A stretch of DNA of 64,000 nucleotides, taken from Tetmemena sp. SeJ-2015 (taxonomy: Eukaryota; Ciliophora; Spirotrichea; Sporadotrichida; Oxytrichidae). This document shows positions 12,441 through 24,586 of this stretch, in pieces. Position numbers and translations under genes: made by a program. The stretch is taken from the NCBI GenBank assembly GCA_027382625.1, contig JAJKFJ010022980.1, positions 1 to 64,000 on the forward strand. Direction: 5' to 3'. The notes under the pieces are model-generated. The model was not told the DNA's origin, made no database searches, and was given only the letters and a program-made list of their open reading frames with translations. The stretch's first letter is position 1. Each line of letters opens with the position of its first letter.

Positions 12441-12806
12441 GTACCAGTGATGTATTCAAGGAAGACCGAGCCCCCATATTTATGAGGGGACAGGTTGGGG
12501 TATTAAATAGTATATAATATAAACCACTTTAATTCCTAATCTCTAATCTTCCTCTCGAAGTTCTATTAAAGAATGCTTGAGTTGATTAATTAAGCCTGAT
12601 CTTTATAAAGAGGTTGGAACTTCATTATTTTTTTTTTATACTCAATACTTCAATTCAATTCAATTTTAAATTCACACTTTATCGAAGTCTTTAACTTATT
12701 AGTTATTCATAATTAAAGTTTTATTCAGAAATAGTTCTTTACTTTTTAATTTAAAATAAGCAGTTAAGATATAATTTTTCTTTCATTTTTTCTAAATAAT
12801 TAAATT

Positions 12807-13151
12807 ATGACTCAGTCTCTCCCATCTTTCAAGAAAAGCGTCCTAAAGAAGTACAAGTCTGAGAGGAGAGATTTAATTTCAGAGCTGTCAAAAAAAACTA
12901 AAATAGGCGCCCCAGCGAGTGGACATGATTAGTTCAAAAAACACAAGGACTTAGACCTCGCGATAAGTCGCTCCATCAACCGACATATTAGAAAAATAGT
13001 AGTCAAAGATAAGCAGGGGAAATTTAAATTATATTGTTTTGGTCGAAATTCGAGACAGCTATCCTCAAGAGCAACATCTTTACTCAGCAACAATATATAT
13101 ATACTAGAAAATTTTATTAAAATCGGTGATTGGTTAAATAATAAATGGTGA
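12807..13151 (+). CDS. Small basic protein, unknown (114 aa)
   Basis: An intact ATG-to-TGA frame with two TAG/TAA-free halves and one Gln TAG. It is rich in Lys/Arg/Ser (SFKKSVLKKYKSERR near the N-terminus; NRHIRKIVVKDKQGKFK in the middle) and ends IKIGDWLNNKW. No domain is recognised. Its last ~15 codons lie inside the left inverted repeat (13,105-13,490), whose partner at 22,840-23,205 also encodes IKIGDWL, so the 3' end may belong to a repeat or to a larger duplicated gene. Confidence 0.5.
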
Positions 13152-13490
13152 GTTGCAACTTCGTGTCAGTTGAAATCACAGATTCACCCCCTGAACTGCT
13201 TCTAGTTCAAAAGCTAATCGAAAATTAATATGGTTTTCTTCTTTAATCATCTTCATAGCACCTCTTAGCAGCGAGATATGATGCGCACAACATCCCACTT
13301 TCCATATATGCTTTCTTGGTAATGTTGTGTCGCTTCTAATTCTTGACTGAGTGCGCCCACACAAAAGTTTCAAGGATATAAAATTCTTAGAATTTCGTGC
13401 TTAATCGAATGGTGTTATAATTATTTAAATTTAACACTCTTCAACTGTCACTCATTTATTCCATTTTAATTTAATAATTAATTTAATTCT
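13105..13490 (+). repeat. Degenerate inverted repeat, left copy
   Basis: The block from atcggtgattggttaaataa to cactcatttattcc matches the reverse complement of 22,840-23,205 over about 370 bp. Short stretches are identical, for example gagttgcaacttcgtgtcag and aaatcacagattca. The copies are 10 kb apart and face each other, so they could be decayed terminal repeats or two independent insertions. Confidence 0.65.
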
Positions 13491-13539
13491 AATTTTCCAT
13501 TAAATTCTCAATTATATAAGAAATAATTCTATTTTTAAA

Positions 13540-14250
13540 ATACAGAGAGTTGAAGTACGAGTATGAGACAGGTATGACTGCCAAGTTGGAGTAAGCAGAA
13601 TAATTGGAGGTCACTTAAAAGCGATCTATTTTATAATTATTTATCCAGGAAATTCAATAAGGAGCGCCTTTAAAAGCCTACTCAAGACGAGATGAACAAT
13701 GTGAGTAAGAATTGCTACTCCCACAAAAGAGAGTCTGAGGGACTCTATTTCTCAGATCCTAATAAGAGGAAATTATTCCTCTTCGTAATTTCTTTTATGA
13801 GAGAACTCATCAATGATGGCAAGATTTTGCAAAGAAAAGAGGCCTTCGTTGATAACATAAGTGAGCTCTAACACTTAGTCAACTTCTTTAATTTATTCAA
13901 ATGTAAATTATAATAAATTAATGCAAATGAGAAAATATTTCAGATTTAAATTTTATAGTCATTGACCAGATGCTTTACGTCTATAGCTATTTTTATTGCA
14001 TTATGAGCTAAACTTTAGTCTTTTTTATTTACTATACTACTCGGAGAAGGAGTTCTATAAATATTGCCTCCATGGAATTAAAAATACAAATTTTCATCTT
14101 CTTCACGATCTTAGGCTTGGAAGTTGGTGGTGAAGTGTGTACGCGAACAGTTTTAAAATGTAGGAAGCAGTCTGTCCAGTGATTGAAGCTCCATATTGGA
14201 AATACCTCTCTAAGTTCAGTCAACTTTATTGACTTCAAGAGATTTATCAG
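13540..14250 (+). pseudogene. Duplicated gene fragment, copy 2 (frameshifted)
   Basis: This block matches 40-402 and then 4,952-5,130. It encodes KRESEGLYFSDPNKRKLFLF and VIDQMLYVYSYF like copy 1, but an extra T in gcagaataattggagg (near 13,600) shifts the frame relative to copy 1, so this copy looks inactive. It lacks the 4.5-kb insertion. The two copies keep the same order relative to the aspartic-protease tail (5,892 and 16,027), which suggests one segmental duplication. Confidence 0.55.
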
Positions 14251-14813
14251 CTTTAAAGTATAGTTTGATATGCTTAAATTTTAACTTCTTCTTGGAACTG
14301 AGAAGGTCGTTATCTATGGTTTTATTTAAAAGACATTTCTGAAATAAATCATGGAAAATACAGTTTATAATTTAAATTCTATTTTGACAATATTGTTACG
14401 TTCCTCAGGAGCTGCTTAACTTTTTAGATTAGCAGCTTATTTGATTCTAGGTGACGCATTATACTTTCAGTCTACCTTTTTGCTCAGCTTCTTTCTGATA
14501 CTTTATTTTGATAAATAAAATATTAATTTTCTAACTATTATTTTAATGATGATTTAAAATATTTTACTTAGTTAGATTAAAAAAAATTGAAAAAAAATTT
14601 TTTCTTTTCTAAGTCCTTGATGTTTATTTTAAATTATGACTATTGTGAGATTTTAAAAATTAAGCTGTATTTTTTTTCTTATTGTGAGCTATAATATTTT
14701 TTCTTTCAATTTATCTTGATTTGCTAATTCCATTTTAAGCTATTTTTGACGATCAGGTTGTGCTCATGCTCTCTTTCCAAGCATTTAGATGCCTCAGTTA
14801 AAGAAAATATAAA
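14251..14813. other. AT-rich spacer before the fold-back element
   Basis: No conserved frame or RNA gene seen. It ends in the ATATTTTT target duplication. Confidence 0.4.
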
Positions 14814-14821
14814 ATATTTTT

Positions 14822-15430
14822 GGGGGGGGGCCTTTCCTCGACAGTAAAATTTTATAATGAAAAAAAGTAAGTAAAAAATATGTTTATAGGATAATTTTCG
14901 CTCCTAAATCTGATTCTTCTAATTATAGAGGCCTATTCGAACATCTAAGGCCTCAAATTTTAATCCTAATTCAGTCAGTTAGAGGTCAGCTGCACCTAAA
15001 TAAAATCTATATTTTTAGCTATTTTTTCGCTATTGTAAAATAAATTTAAAGCGCTATTTTTGAAATAGTGCAATATTTTTTATTACATAACATGCTTCAG
15101 CTATAAGCCCAAAGAAGTAGAGCTGAAAAATTGTAGCATTAGCCCTTTATCATGAATTAACATTTGGTTATGTAAAAATATTGGACTATTTCAAAATAGC
15201 GCTTTAAATTTATTTTACAATAGCGAAAAAATAGCTAAAAATATAGATTTTATTTAGGTGCAGCTGACCTCTAACTGACTGAATTAGGATTAAAATTTGA
15301 GGCCTTAGATGTTCGAATAGGCCTCTATAATTAGAAGAATCAGATTTAGGAGCGAAAATTATCCTATAAACATATTTTTTACTTACTTTTTTTCATTATA
15401 AAATTTTACTGTCGAGGAAAGGCCCCCCCC
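14822..15430. mobile_element. 609-bp fold-back (MITE-like) element with 8-bp target duplication
   Basis: The ends are G9 (14,822-14,830) and C8 (15,423-15,430), followed inward by cctttcctcgacagtaaaat and its exact complement. The two arms run about 285 bp each and are complementary with only a few mismatches or short indels near the centre. They leave a spacer of well under 100 bp. The flanks carry ATATTTTT on both sides (14,814-14,821 and 15,431-15,438), an 8-bp target duplication. There is no ORF, so it must move in trans. An 8-bp duplication is usual for hAT-type elements, but the G-run terminus is unusual. The near-perfect arms imply recent insertion or gene conversion. Confidence 0.9.
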
Positions 15431-15438
15431 ATATTTTT

Positions 15439-16026
15439 AATTGTGAAGTCTTTCTTTTGGACTTATCCAAAATAAACAATAAAAATAACGTAAAAATTAT
15501 GATAATGATTGTTATTTAAGCACAAAATTAAAAGCAAAACATATTGCACTGGTAGAAAATTTTAATAAAAGAATTTATATTAAATCAAGCGAATACAATA
15601 ATCATTTCTTACTTACTTAATAATATCAAGTAATAACTCAATAAAGTAGAAGAATAACGCTTGCAAGTAAATTAATTTTTCAAAATAGGCCTGAGTTAAA
15701 TTTTCCCCTCAAATAAAAAGCTAATTTATTATTTTAAATAAATTATTTAAAGAATACCTCACAGTTACATGACTATGAAACTTATTTCTTGTCATATTAA
15801 TAATGTAGGTGATTCAAAAGGGCGAAGTATTAGTTAAACTTAGTTAGTTTTACATCATATATATTTGCTATCCTAATCTCTCCCTGTATATTATTCTCGA
15901 AATAGATTAAAAACTAAAAGAGAGATTAAAGATGAATTTTAATTAACAAATAAATCCAAATAGAGAATTTATAGAGAAAGAATTTAAAAATAGGCTCAAT
16001 ATTCTAGTATGATATAATTAAGCTAA
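15439..16026. other. AT-rich spacer
   Basis: AT-rich DNA between the fold-back element and the 3' end of the aspartic-protease-like gene. No gene seen. Confidence 0.45.
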
Positions 16027-18468
16027 CTCAGCTAAATTCACTGAGCTCATCAGATCTAAAAGTCTAGGTTACGTGCCTCTCTTGGCCTCTTCCTGCAGCT
16101 TAACCATTATTTTACCCTCCAAAGTTTCTCTAATAAACCCCAGTTTAGTGATTATAATAAATCATAAAATGATTAGGCTACTGGAAATTAGACTGATACA
16201 CACTTTCCTAAATTTAATTTAGCATTTATAATTCCTCATAGCTGGACTATTCATCTTCAAAGTTCTGATGAGGATAATCAAAATTAGATACATTTTATTA
16301 GATTCTGCCCTTAGAAGTCTTGCTCATCCAGGTTCTCTATATTGTTTTAAGAGTAGTTAGAGTTATCTCCCTGACCCTCATTATTTTGAGGTGCTCCTTA
16401 ATTTTTTATTATAAAAAATGTGTATAATTTTAGGAAGAGGATGAAGAGGAAGAGCCAAAGTCAAAGAATTAGACACAACCGCTAGTGGATTTGCCAGCTA
16501 TTACTAGGATCATTAGGAAGAAGCCGCAGTTTACCCCTAATCATAAAATAATAAAGAGTAGATATTTCTTAAGCTTAATCTGATGTGGTTGTTATCATTG
16601 AGTGGAATGATGTCATCGACCTTATCGATAGTGCACTGCCCATTTTTCTTCTTTGCTAGCCCTATCCTCGAAAGTTGATTGTCTATAATAATTAGATAGT
16701 TTCGAAGCACGAATGAACCCAATACAATAGTGGGAGTGTCCTTATTTACTATGTCAGTAAGAGTGGTTGGATCATAAGATTTCAAGATGGAGCAGTAAGT
16801 ATTAGAAGCTGCTTTTGGATTTATGTTTTAGCACTTTACTAGGTAGTTACTTATCTTTAAGTAAACTCCGTTCCTATTGAAATTAAGTTCTAGAGGAAAA
16901 ACTTAAACAAATAGATAAGAAGAGGCTTTAAGGAGTTTATGAATTCTTTTTCACTTTTTACTATTACAAAAGCCTCTTCTACAAACGATAAAAAAGGTTA
17001 ATTTTTTTGTCTCTTGAGAGCTTGCGGGATCTTTCCTAAAAATATTGCTTTCGTCATCTTGACAAAGAGGTTTCAAATTATCTATTCCGCGTATATTTTA
17101 GCAGTTCCCCTTGATAAAAGCTTAAATGAAAGCTTCAAGCATAGAATCTGTAAGATGGATGAAGGGCGTCTTAGTTTCAAACAGCACATTTAACTTTGAT
17201 GAACAAATTCAATTATGGAGAAGAAATTGAAATATTGTAAAAATGTAATGAAATATCAGTGCCTCCAAATGATAATGAAGTCGCTACGCCCAAGTATCTA
17301 TTAACCTTTGAGAAAGTTATCCATCCAAGGAAAGCCTCTGAGCTTATGAGCTGCTAATCATATCCACCTATCATCATCACACCACCGCTTTCAAATTGAT
17401 GATTCAAGCACATTGAGAATACTTTGCCGTTTAGGTTGTAAATCTATAAAATAGTCTTGAATGAAAATTTTATATTACCTCGGTCATTCTATTTAGAAAG
17501 GATTCAGAGTAGGAGTTATCCAAACCTGATGATCCCATTCCCAAAAATCCGTTTATAATAAGCAATACATAATTTTATTATCAGTTGATGTTTTTGATAA
17601 TCATAGGGTAATTTTGGTACCTTAAAAGCCCCATAAAATAATGCTAATTATAAATTGTGCTTGAAAGACCCATTATAATTTTCTCCTCAACTTTCAAACT
17701 CTTTCCTATATTCGAGACGGGCCCAATAGGAGAACCATTAGTGCTGAATTATAAGTCAACCTGCTCTAGCATGTACTCTCCGTAAGTTGTGTAGTTCTAA
17801 ATATCGTCACTATAGCAAAGCTCATAAAGAAGGAATTTAAGCTTACTGATTCAAGAACATGCACTTGGTAGTTTGAGAGGAGTACCTGCTCTGGCCTCCA
17901 AAGTTTTCTTGCTTGACTGAGTTGACAGAGTGGAGGCACCTAGAATTGTGCTCGTACAATATTTCATGATTAAGTGAGAGGGATGGCTGGTATTTCCTGA
18001 GACTGAATTCCTTGAGATCAAGAGCAGCTATCGAAATCAAACTGCTTAGCAGATCAGTCTTGAGCAAGAAAGTTTAGTTGTTGAAGCATAGTGGAACTAT
18101 GTAGTCATAGTTTGTCAGACCCTCAGTTCCAGAATCATAAAACTGCCAGTCAACATCTTCCTCGGAGTTCAAATCAACTGGTCGAAGCTAATTAAAATAA
18201 GTTAAATCATTGATCAGTAAATGTAAAGCTTAAGTATTTGTGACTTTGAAAGGAAGGGAATAATTAGGACGCCTTCTTTCTTAGGATTTTCCTCCAGAGT
18301 ATTTGACTTAGAGCCTCTTGTGAAATCAGAGGACGAATCTTGATAAGAGCTGTGGCTATCGAGTTTAGACTTGTACACATAGAAGTCTGTGCATGCAGAA
18401 CCATTCACGAAATGCAGTAGACAGTTTATAGTTATCCCGAGAATCAAAAGTCTACTACTCATGTTCAA
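16027..18468 (-). CDS. Membrane-anchored aspartic-protease homologue, probably inactive
   Basis: The start has a signal peptide (MNMSSRLLILGITINCLLHF). The body shows pepsin-fold landmarks: VFSMCLNHQFESGGVMMIGG near 17,390, and near the C-terminal lobe TIVLGSFVLRNYLIIIDNQL followed by SRIGLA. Then come a membrane segment (GFFLMILVIAG) and a hydrophilic cytoplasmic tail ending at TGA 16,027-16,029. The C-lobe active site, usually D-T/S-G-T, reads VLFETKTPFIHL (near 17,190), so Asp is Glu and Gly is Lys. The N-lobe region reads FLLKTDLLSSLISI with no DTGS. A catalytically dead surface or endomembrane protein is inferred. Several unresolved IES interrupt the body. The last ~340 bp are duplicated at 5,892-6,240. 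Confidence 0.7.
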
Positions 18469-18707
18469 AATAGCTTTTTAAGATTTAAAGATTAATGTTT
18501 GCTTGATTGATAAATGATTTCATTTTGAATTTATATTTTCATCTCTAAAACATTTAAAGTATTTAAAGAGATAAATAGAATAAAGTGTGAAGTTATTTTA
18601 ATGCAAATAATCTCAATATATGTTATCGTTTTAAATTCCCAATTGATGGAGCCTGTTTCCCGAGCTTTACCTTCTATCTCCTGTTTACTTCTTCTGTTAG
18701 TATTCAC

Positions 18708-21700
18708 TCATCCATGAAAAATTAAATTAAGTCCTGCTTAAGAACTCAGCTTACGTCTCTTCCTGTCCCTTCTAAAGTAAATAAACTCCTCCTCTATCAT
18801 TTATTCAAGTTGATATAGTTGCTGGCCCTAATCATTATAATTTAAACTGAATTTTAAAACCTTTTCTTATAATCTTTTTGCAACCTATCAGATAGAATTT
18901 TTTGTCTAGAGCTTTCTTCGAGAGCAAATTCATCTGACAGCTGAATTTTAATCTATCTTTGAATACTTTACCTCTTTTGAGCCATCATCATCTATTCGAT
19001 TTCAACTTCTGCATCTTCATTTTTGCTCTCTTCCTGCTCGTTTTAAGCAATATATAATTTTGTAAAAGACAAATTAAATGTATTTAAACTCAAGTTGACT
19101 TGAGGTTTTGATGTTAGCCATGGCTATTGCATGAGAGATGAGAGGCGTTCTTTTCTTAGAGTAAATCATTTCTAATAAAATTATAGCGCAATATTAAATT
19201 TTATTTTTCTAATGTTGGGTCTTCCTTAGACTGCAGTCCTTGGCTTTGCATTTTCAGACGTTAAATTAAATAAAAATAAATCATTTCAATTTCCAGACTG
19301 CTGATAAAAAGAGGAGAGTAAGTTCTGACTGGGATCTTGCAGATTCATGCTCTTCTGGAACTTGCTAGAGGCATCTAGATATAAAATAAATGACTGTTGG
19401 TTGACTGCTCCTGACTACTTTTATCAAATTAAGTTCTCTGCAACTGGGATAGCAAAGGCTGGTACAGTTTCTTTTTTAGCAGTGGTTCTTCTGGCTATGA
19501 ATTTGCTTTGGCTCAAGCTCTTTGAATCCCTGTTAACGCTATTTTCATTTGATTTAAAGGTAAAGTTAAATTAAAGCGTATCAAATAATTCAATTGAAAA
19601 TATTTTGCGATGACAATGTTTCTGCGTTTGATTGTAGAAACCTTCTCACTGATGATTCGCATTTAATTCCTGAACTTGGTGCCTTATTTCTCTTTCAGTT
19701 TGTTCAAAAGCTGTTTTGTGGCATCTTTACTGTGACTTTAACTCAAAGTTTCATAATCTATAAATATAATGCGTGTTATTTTTGAATAATAAATCTTCAA
19801 GGTCTTCATCCAATGATTGGACTCTCTTGGCTTACTTTTGGGACTTGAAAGACTCACTGAAAAAACTCTTGAATTTTTTGTCCCACTCTAAGGCTTTCTG
19901 ATCTTGCTAAAGAAAAAAATTCAATTTTATTGCTGATTACGATTCTTAATGTATTTGCTGAGACTGGCTGCAGTGAAGCTAGTTCTATTGAAGGAAGGAT
20001 AGGAGTCAAGTGCATTTGTAATGAATTAGGTGTGAGTGTCTTAGTTTATTAAATAAAAAATACCATAAGAATCACAAATGAAATTTACTGGAGCAGTGTC
20101 AATATTTTTAAGGATTTGCTGTGTAAATGTCTCATTTTAATCGTGCACCATTTTTGATTCAGTTTTAAATTGATATGAGGATCTTAGTTGATTGTTTGAT
20201 GGATTCATCAAAGCAAGTTACTAGAAAAGTGTAAACTGTTGCTCAGCTTTATTCACCCCTCAAAAAAAAAAAAAAACAATAAATTTCACCTCCTCCTCTT
20301 TTCTATGTCTATAAACTAGTTTAGCCTATCTTATGAGAATCAAAACTCATTCCCATAGCTTCTAAAAAAGAATTTTGTAAAAAACCGCTTCATAAATGCT
20401 AAATTAAACTTCTTGCTAGAAACTGTAGATTTGTTTATTCTGGAAAGTGTTTCTAAAATTTTAAGCTCTCAAATTTCTATTTTCCCTCTTTTCCCCTTCT
20501 TGATTGTTGAGGACACTTTTAAGTTGGATTATTTATTTCTGCTTCTAATTTATGATTCCTCTTTTATCAAAACTTTAATTAGCATACATAGACTATTAAC
20601 TATACTATGTAATAACTGAAGTTAGTCATCTGGCTTTTGAAGTTTGAGCTTGCGGAGGGGTCAATATGAGAAAGTCCACTCGTCAGCTGAACCTAGTTTA
20701 CTCCAGATGATTCGTCCCTATTTGATCTTTCGACGTTGGCTCCTCCACCAGTAATTGAACTCAAGGGAAATTATGACTTCTTTGATCGGCTTCTACCTTC
20801 AGTAGTTAAAGATCGCATCTAGCTCGAGTTGATGTAGCTGCCACTAGTTCCTAGAGAAGCAATTTTGACTGGAGGCTGTGTAATCTTGGTTTTGAGCTGT
20901 TCATACCCCTACTCTCTCATCGTGTTGTTCATGATCATAAAAAAACTCTCTCATTCAAAATATACTAAAGAATTTTAAATTAAGATCTTCTAATTCTAGA
21001 GTTCCCCAATCTTATGTACCTTCTATTTGAAGCTATCTATAAAGTCTGTGTACTGAATCTGTTTCTAGTAGTTGCTTAGCTTTGGACTTATCTTGCTGAA
21101 TGCTTCATAGTTTACATCACTCAGGTTATCATAAATATTTCTGAATTTGTAAATTAAATTTTATCCTGAGTCGTGTTTAAGGCAAGATAGTCAGCTATTT
21201 GGTTTTGGAGGTATGTCTGTTGCCATCTTTGGTATTTATTCTTATACTCCTAAATCGATTTAGTCTTCATAAGTTCTAGATTGGTGCTGTCAAAGAAAGT
21301 CAAGCTGTTCGAAAGTAAAGGCCTCTCTTTCGTCTTTTGCTCTAACCCGCTGTCGAAAAATCCGTACTGCGACTGCTGCAAGACTTGAGAATTCTCAAGC
21401 TCATAATAAAAAAAGAAAAAGATTGCTATCTATATCTTATAAAAGATATCATATTGAGTAGTCATTGGGTTATTTTGATAGGCGCTTGAGGTATTTTGAG
21501 TTATCTGATAATGAAGGCTGTTGGGATCAAACTATGATAAGTTTAGATCAGAATGTGGAACCCTCACTCCCTTCCACTCTTTCTATGCTCGGTGGTTCAC
21601 ACTCCTGAACAAATCTTTAATTGCTTATTAAAATATTGACTTGAATTTTAAATATGGGCCTCTTGGAGACACTTGAGCGAATCCAGAGTTCAAGTTAGGC

Positions 21701-21917
21701 CTCTTTTGCATCAGTAAATAAAATAATTTTTAAAAAGCACTACTTAAGAATTATCTTCATAGTCAGGATGAGGGTTTGCATTCTTAAGTTTGGAAATGAG
21801 GACCTGCTTTTTGTCTCCAGCTTTTTATATAAAACCAAAAATCTATTTATTAACTTTTTTGGAATCTTAGGATAAAGCGGAAATGGATTTCTGACTCATA
21901 AATGCTGTGCTCGCCAT
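18708..21917 (-). CDS. Large uncharacterised gene with many IES
   Basis: From the ATG at 21,917 (MASTAFMSQKSISALSQDSK) coding blocks continue with typical codon use for about 3.2 kb: GFAQVSPRGPYLKFK, KTKSIQEYKNKYQRWQQTYL, KFKSFFSESFKSQKQAKR, KFIARRTTAKKETVPAFAIP and a charged C-terminal part (EQEESKNEDAEVEIEQMMMA; EEEFIYFRRDRKRRK). Frames change at AT-rich breaks, as expected for IES and introns. The protein is polar with coiled-coil-like stretches and no signal peptide. No family recognised. It could be two adjacent genes; the stop at 18,708-18,710 is the best candidate end. Confidence 0.55.
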
Positions 21918-22474
21918 TTTAGTGTGACGATCAGCTCTATTCTTTTCTCTACTTATAAAAATTTAAAATCAATAATTTAAAACTTAAAGAATATAATATA
22001 ATTATATTAAATTATGGATATAAATAATATTAATTCTTCTACTTAAATCAGCTTCAAATTTGACCACATGAGTCATTCTTTCTTGCAGACTGGATTTATC
22101 TTCTCTTAAGGGCTGGCTAACAATTTCTCTAAGTTTATTCTTCATTGATTATCAATATTTTATTTAGCTTATGAATTAGATATTTATAAACAACCACCCA
22201 TTCTATCAAACTATCAATCATATGAATATGATTTTATTATACTAGTATATATAGTAAATTTTGAAATATAAATAGTATATATTTTTAGTATAATAAGTTC
22301 AATGAGGCAAATTTAATAGAGGGAAATAAAAGTCTTTTTGAATTTTCCATCTGCTTAATCCTAAGTTTATCTATCGTATAATAAATTTTACAAGGCCTGG
22401 CATTTACTCTATTAAAAAACCCATATTTATCAATTATTTATGGCTTAATTTAAACTCTCCTTACACAGTTTTAT
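21918..22474. other. AT-rich spacer
   Basis: No gene or repeat recognised. Confidence 0.4.
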
Positions 22475-22735
22475 TGGGAACTAAGATATAAAGGGAGGTT
22501 TTGCAGAAGTGAAAGTTGCTGCTCAAGATGAAATCAGGCAAATAGAAATGACCACAGAAATCCCTTTTCCAGAAGACTTGCACTTGAAAAATTGGGGAAA
22601 GCATTCGTCTAAACTAAAGGCATATGCACTCTGCTCTAAATTCACGTTAGCGGAGGCAGCATTAAAATAAATAAACGTTCACTCAACATAACCTAATTTC
22701 AAGGGAAGCTTTATACTGCTCATATTGCTTGTATG
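22475..22735 (+). other. Orphan coding-like island (possible lone MDS)
   Basis: An isolated GC-richer stretch stays open for about 85 codons. It includes KVAAQDEIRQIEMTTEIPFP and LKNWGKHSSKLKAYALCSKF, then a hydrophobic end and TGA. It has no ATG in a sensible place and no coding neighbour on its strand. It may be one MDS of a dispersed or scrambled gene, or a gene relic. Confidence 0.35.
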
Positions 22736-22839
22736 AAATATGCTTAACATTCACTTAAACAACTTTATTTTAATTTTTTTATTAAATGACTATTAATATT
22801 ACAGCTGAGAATTTAATAAATTAGAGAATTAAATTATAT

Positions 22840-23205
22840 ATTAAATTAAAATGGAATAAATCAGTGACAGTTGAAGTGTGTCAGATTTAAATAATAATTA
22901 GACCATTCGATTCAGCATCAAATTCTAAGATCTTTTTATCCTTGCAACTTTTTCGTGGGAGTGCTCAATACAGAGTTATAAGCGACACAAGTTTTAATGA
23001 GGATGACGATGAGGATGAAGAGGAGTGCGATATTTATATCTCGCTGCTGAGAGGTGATAGGAAGGTGATTAAAGAACAAACTCATATTAATTTTTGATTC
23101 TCTATCGAACAAGCTGCAGATCAGGAGATGAATCTGTGATTTCAACTGACACGAAGTTGCAACTCTCCATTTATTATTTTAACCAATCACCAATTTTAAT
23201 TAAAA
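22840..23205 (-). repeat. Degenerate inverted repeat, right copy, with a small hydrophobic ORF
   Basis: Reverse-complement partner of 13,105-13,490. On the minus strand this copy has an ORF starting MSLFFNHLPITSQQRDINIA, followed by a membrane-like stretch (LLFILIVILIKTCVA), that is broken in the left copy. Whether the ORF is expressed is unknown. Confidence 0.55.
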
Positions 23206-24586
23206 TTCCAACTATATTAAGAAATCATACAAAATAAAGGTAGCATATATTATAAGCCATAAATTCAATATGTAATTATTTTATAGAGGAACTCTTCAAA
23301 TCTGATTGAAGGAAAATAGATTTACCTTTTTCCAGTTTACTTTTGCAATAATAAATTTTAATAATATCCAAATAAATTTATTGCAATGTTTGCTCTGATT
23401 TTTGAAACATATATTTTGCTATATTTATGATATAAATAATGTGATTATATTTTGATTATTTGGTTTAATTTTTAACAAGAGATGCCTTTTATAATTACGT
23501 GTATTATTTGTTCGGTTGTTCTTTTCTCGCTCCTTATAATAAATGTTAATTATTACTCTTCTCGTTTTATATCTTTTCTCACAAGAGTATTCTCACTCTC
23601 TCTGAAAAATGAAGAAGTGTGAGTTAGTTAGGCAAAATCTTAGTCTAAGAATATAGTAATACTCCCTTTGCAAGACTACTATATCAACTAATTAAAATAA
23701 TTAAATTAAAGTCAGGCTAACTTATTCCTAAATTATGTTTTTATTTTAGAATTTATAAATATATTAAGAAAGATTCTTAATCTTTCCTTATAAATAAATT
23801 TTAGATAAAAATAATTAGTAATAATATAAGGGAGGCTATTTTCTTAGTGCTATTGCAGATCGTGCCGCTTTTATTATCCATTCTCTAATTCATTTAAAGT
23901 ATTAATTATTATTTTTCATTGAAGAAGGAGTCAGCGAGATAAATACTCGAGAGTGAATTCTGCAAATGAGAGGAATTTAGATTTAAAGGCTAAAACAATA
24001 AACATAGTCTCAAAGTATTCAGCAACTTTAGGAATATTTTTTAATCTAAATTAATTTCTAAACGTTCACGGTTTTCATCTGATAGTATAGTTAATCCTAA
24101 GCAATGATTGACTTATTGCAAACTCATAATTATATTGTAAATGCAACTTATTTCATAAGTTTAATTCAACTGAATGAAATTTAGCAATAAACTTAAAACC
24201 TTGATACCTCTGTTTCTCCAGATAAAGTATATAAAAAACACTAAAAACTTAAAATATTGCTTATATACTCAAAAAACCTCCACCATACTCCTCTTTCACA
24301 GACTCCCCCACTAGGATTATTGACTAGAAACTTTAAAACCGCCCCTCTGTTATTATTTTGATCCTTTAAAATAAATACACAATTTAAATTATTTTATATA
24401 TCTGTTTTTTACCTTTAAGAGAGAGAGAAGTAAGTTAAGACTCTGGGTTTTAGGGTTGAAAAAAATAGGAGTGAGGTAGCTAAGAAAGTTATAATTTTAC
24501 ACGGGCATAATTATAAATTAGGAGCAGCTGCAAATTAATTAGTAATAAATAAGATCTCAAATTTCAATTTAGAAATCAAATAAAAT
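23206..24586. other. 1.4-kb AT-rich spacer
   Basis: Low-GC sequence without a convincing conserved frame or RNA gene. Confidence 0.45.
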
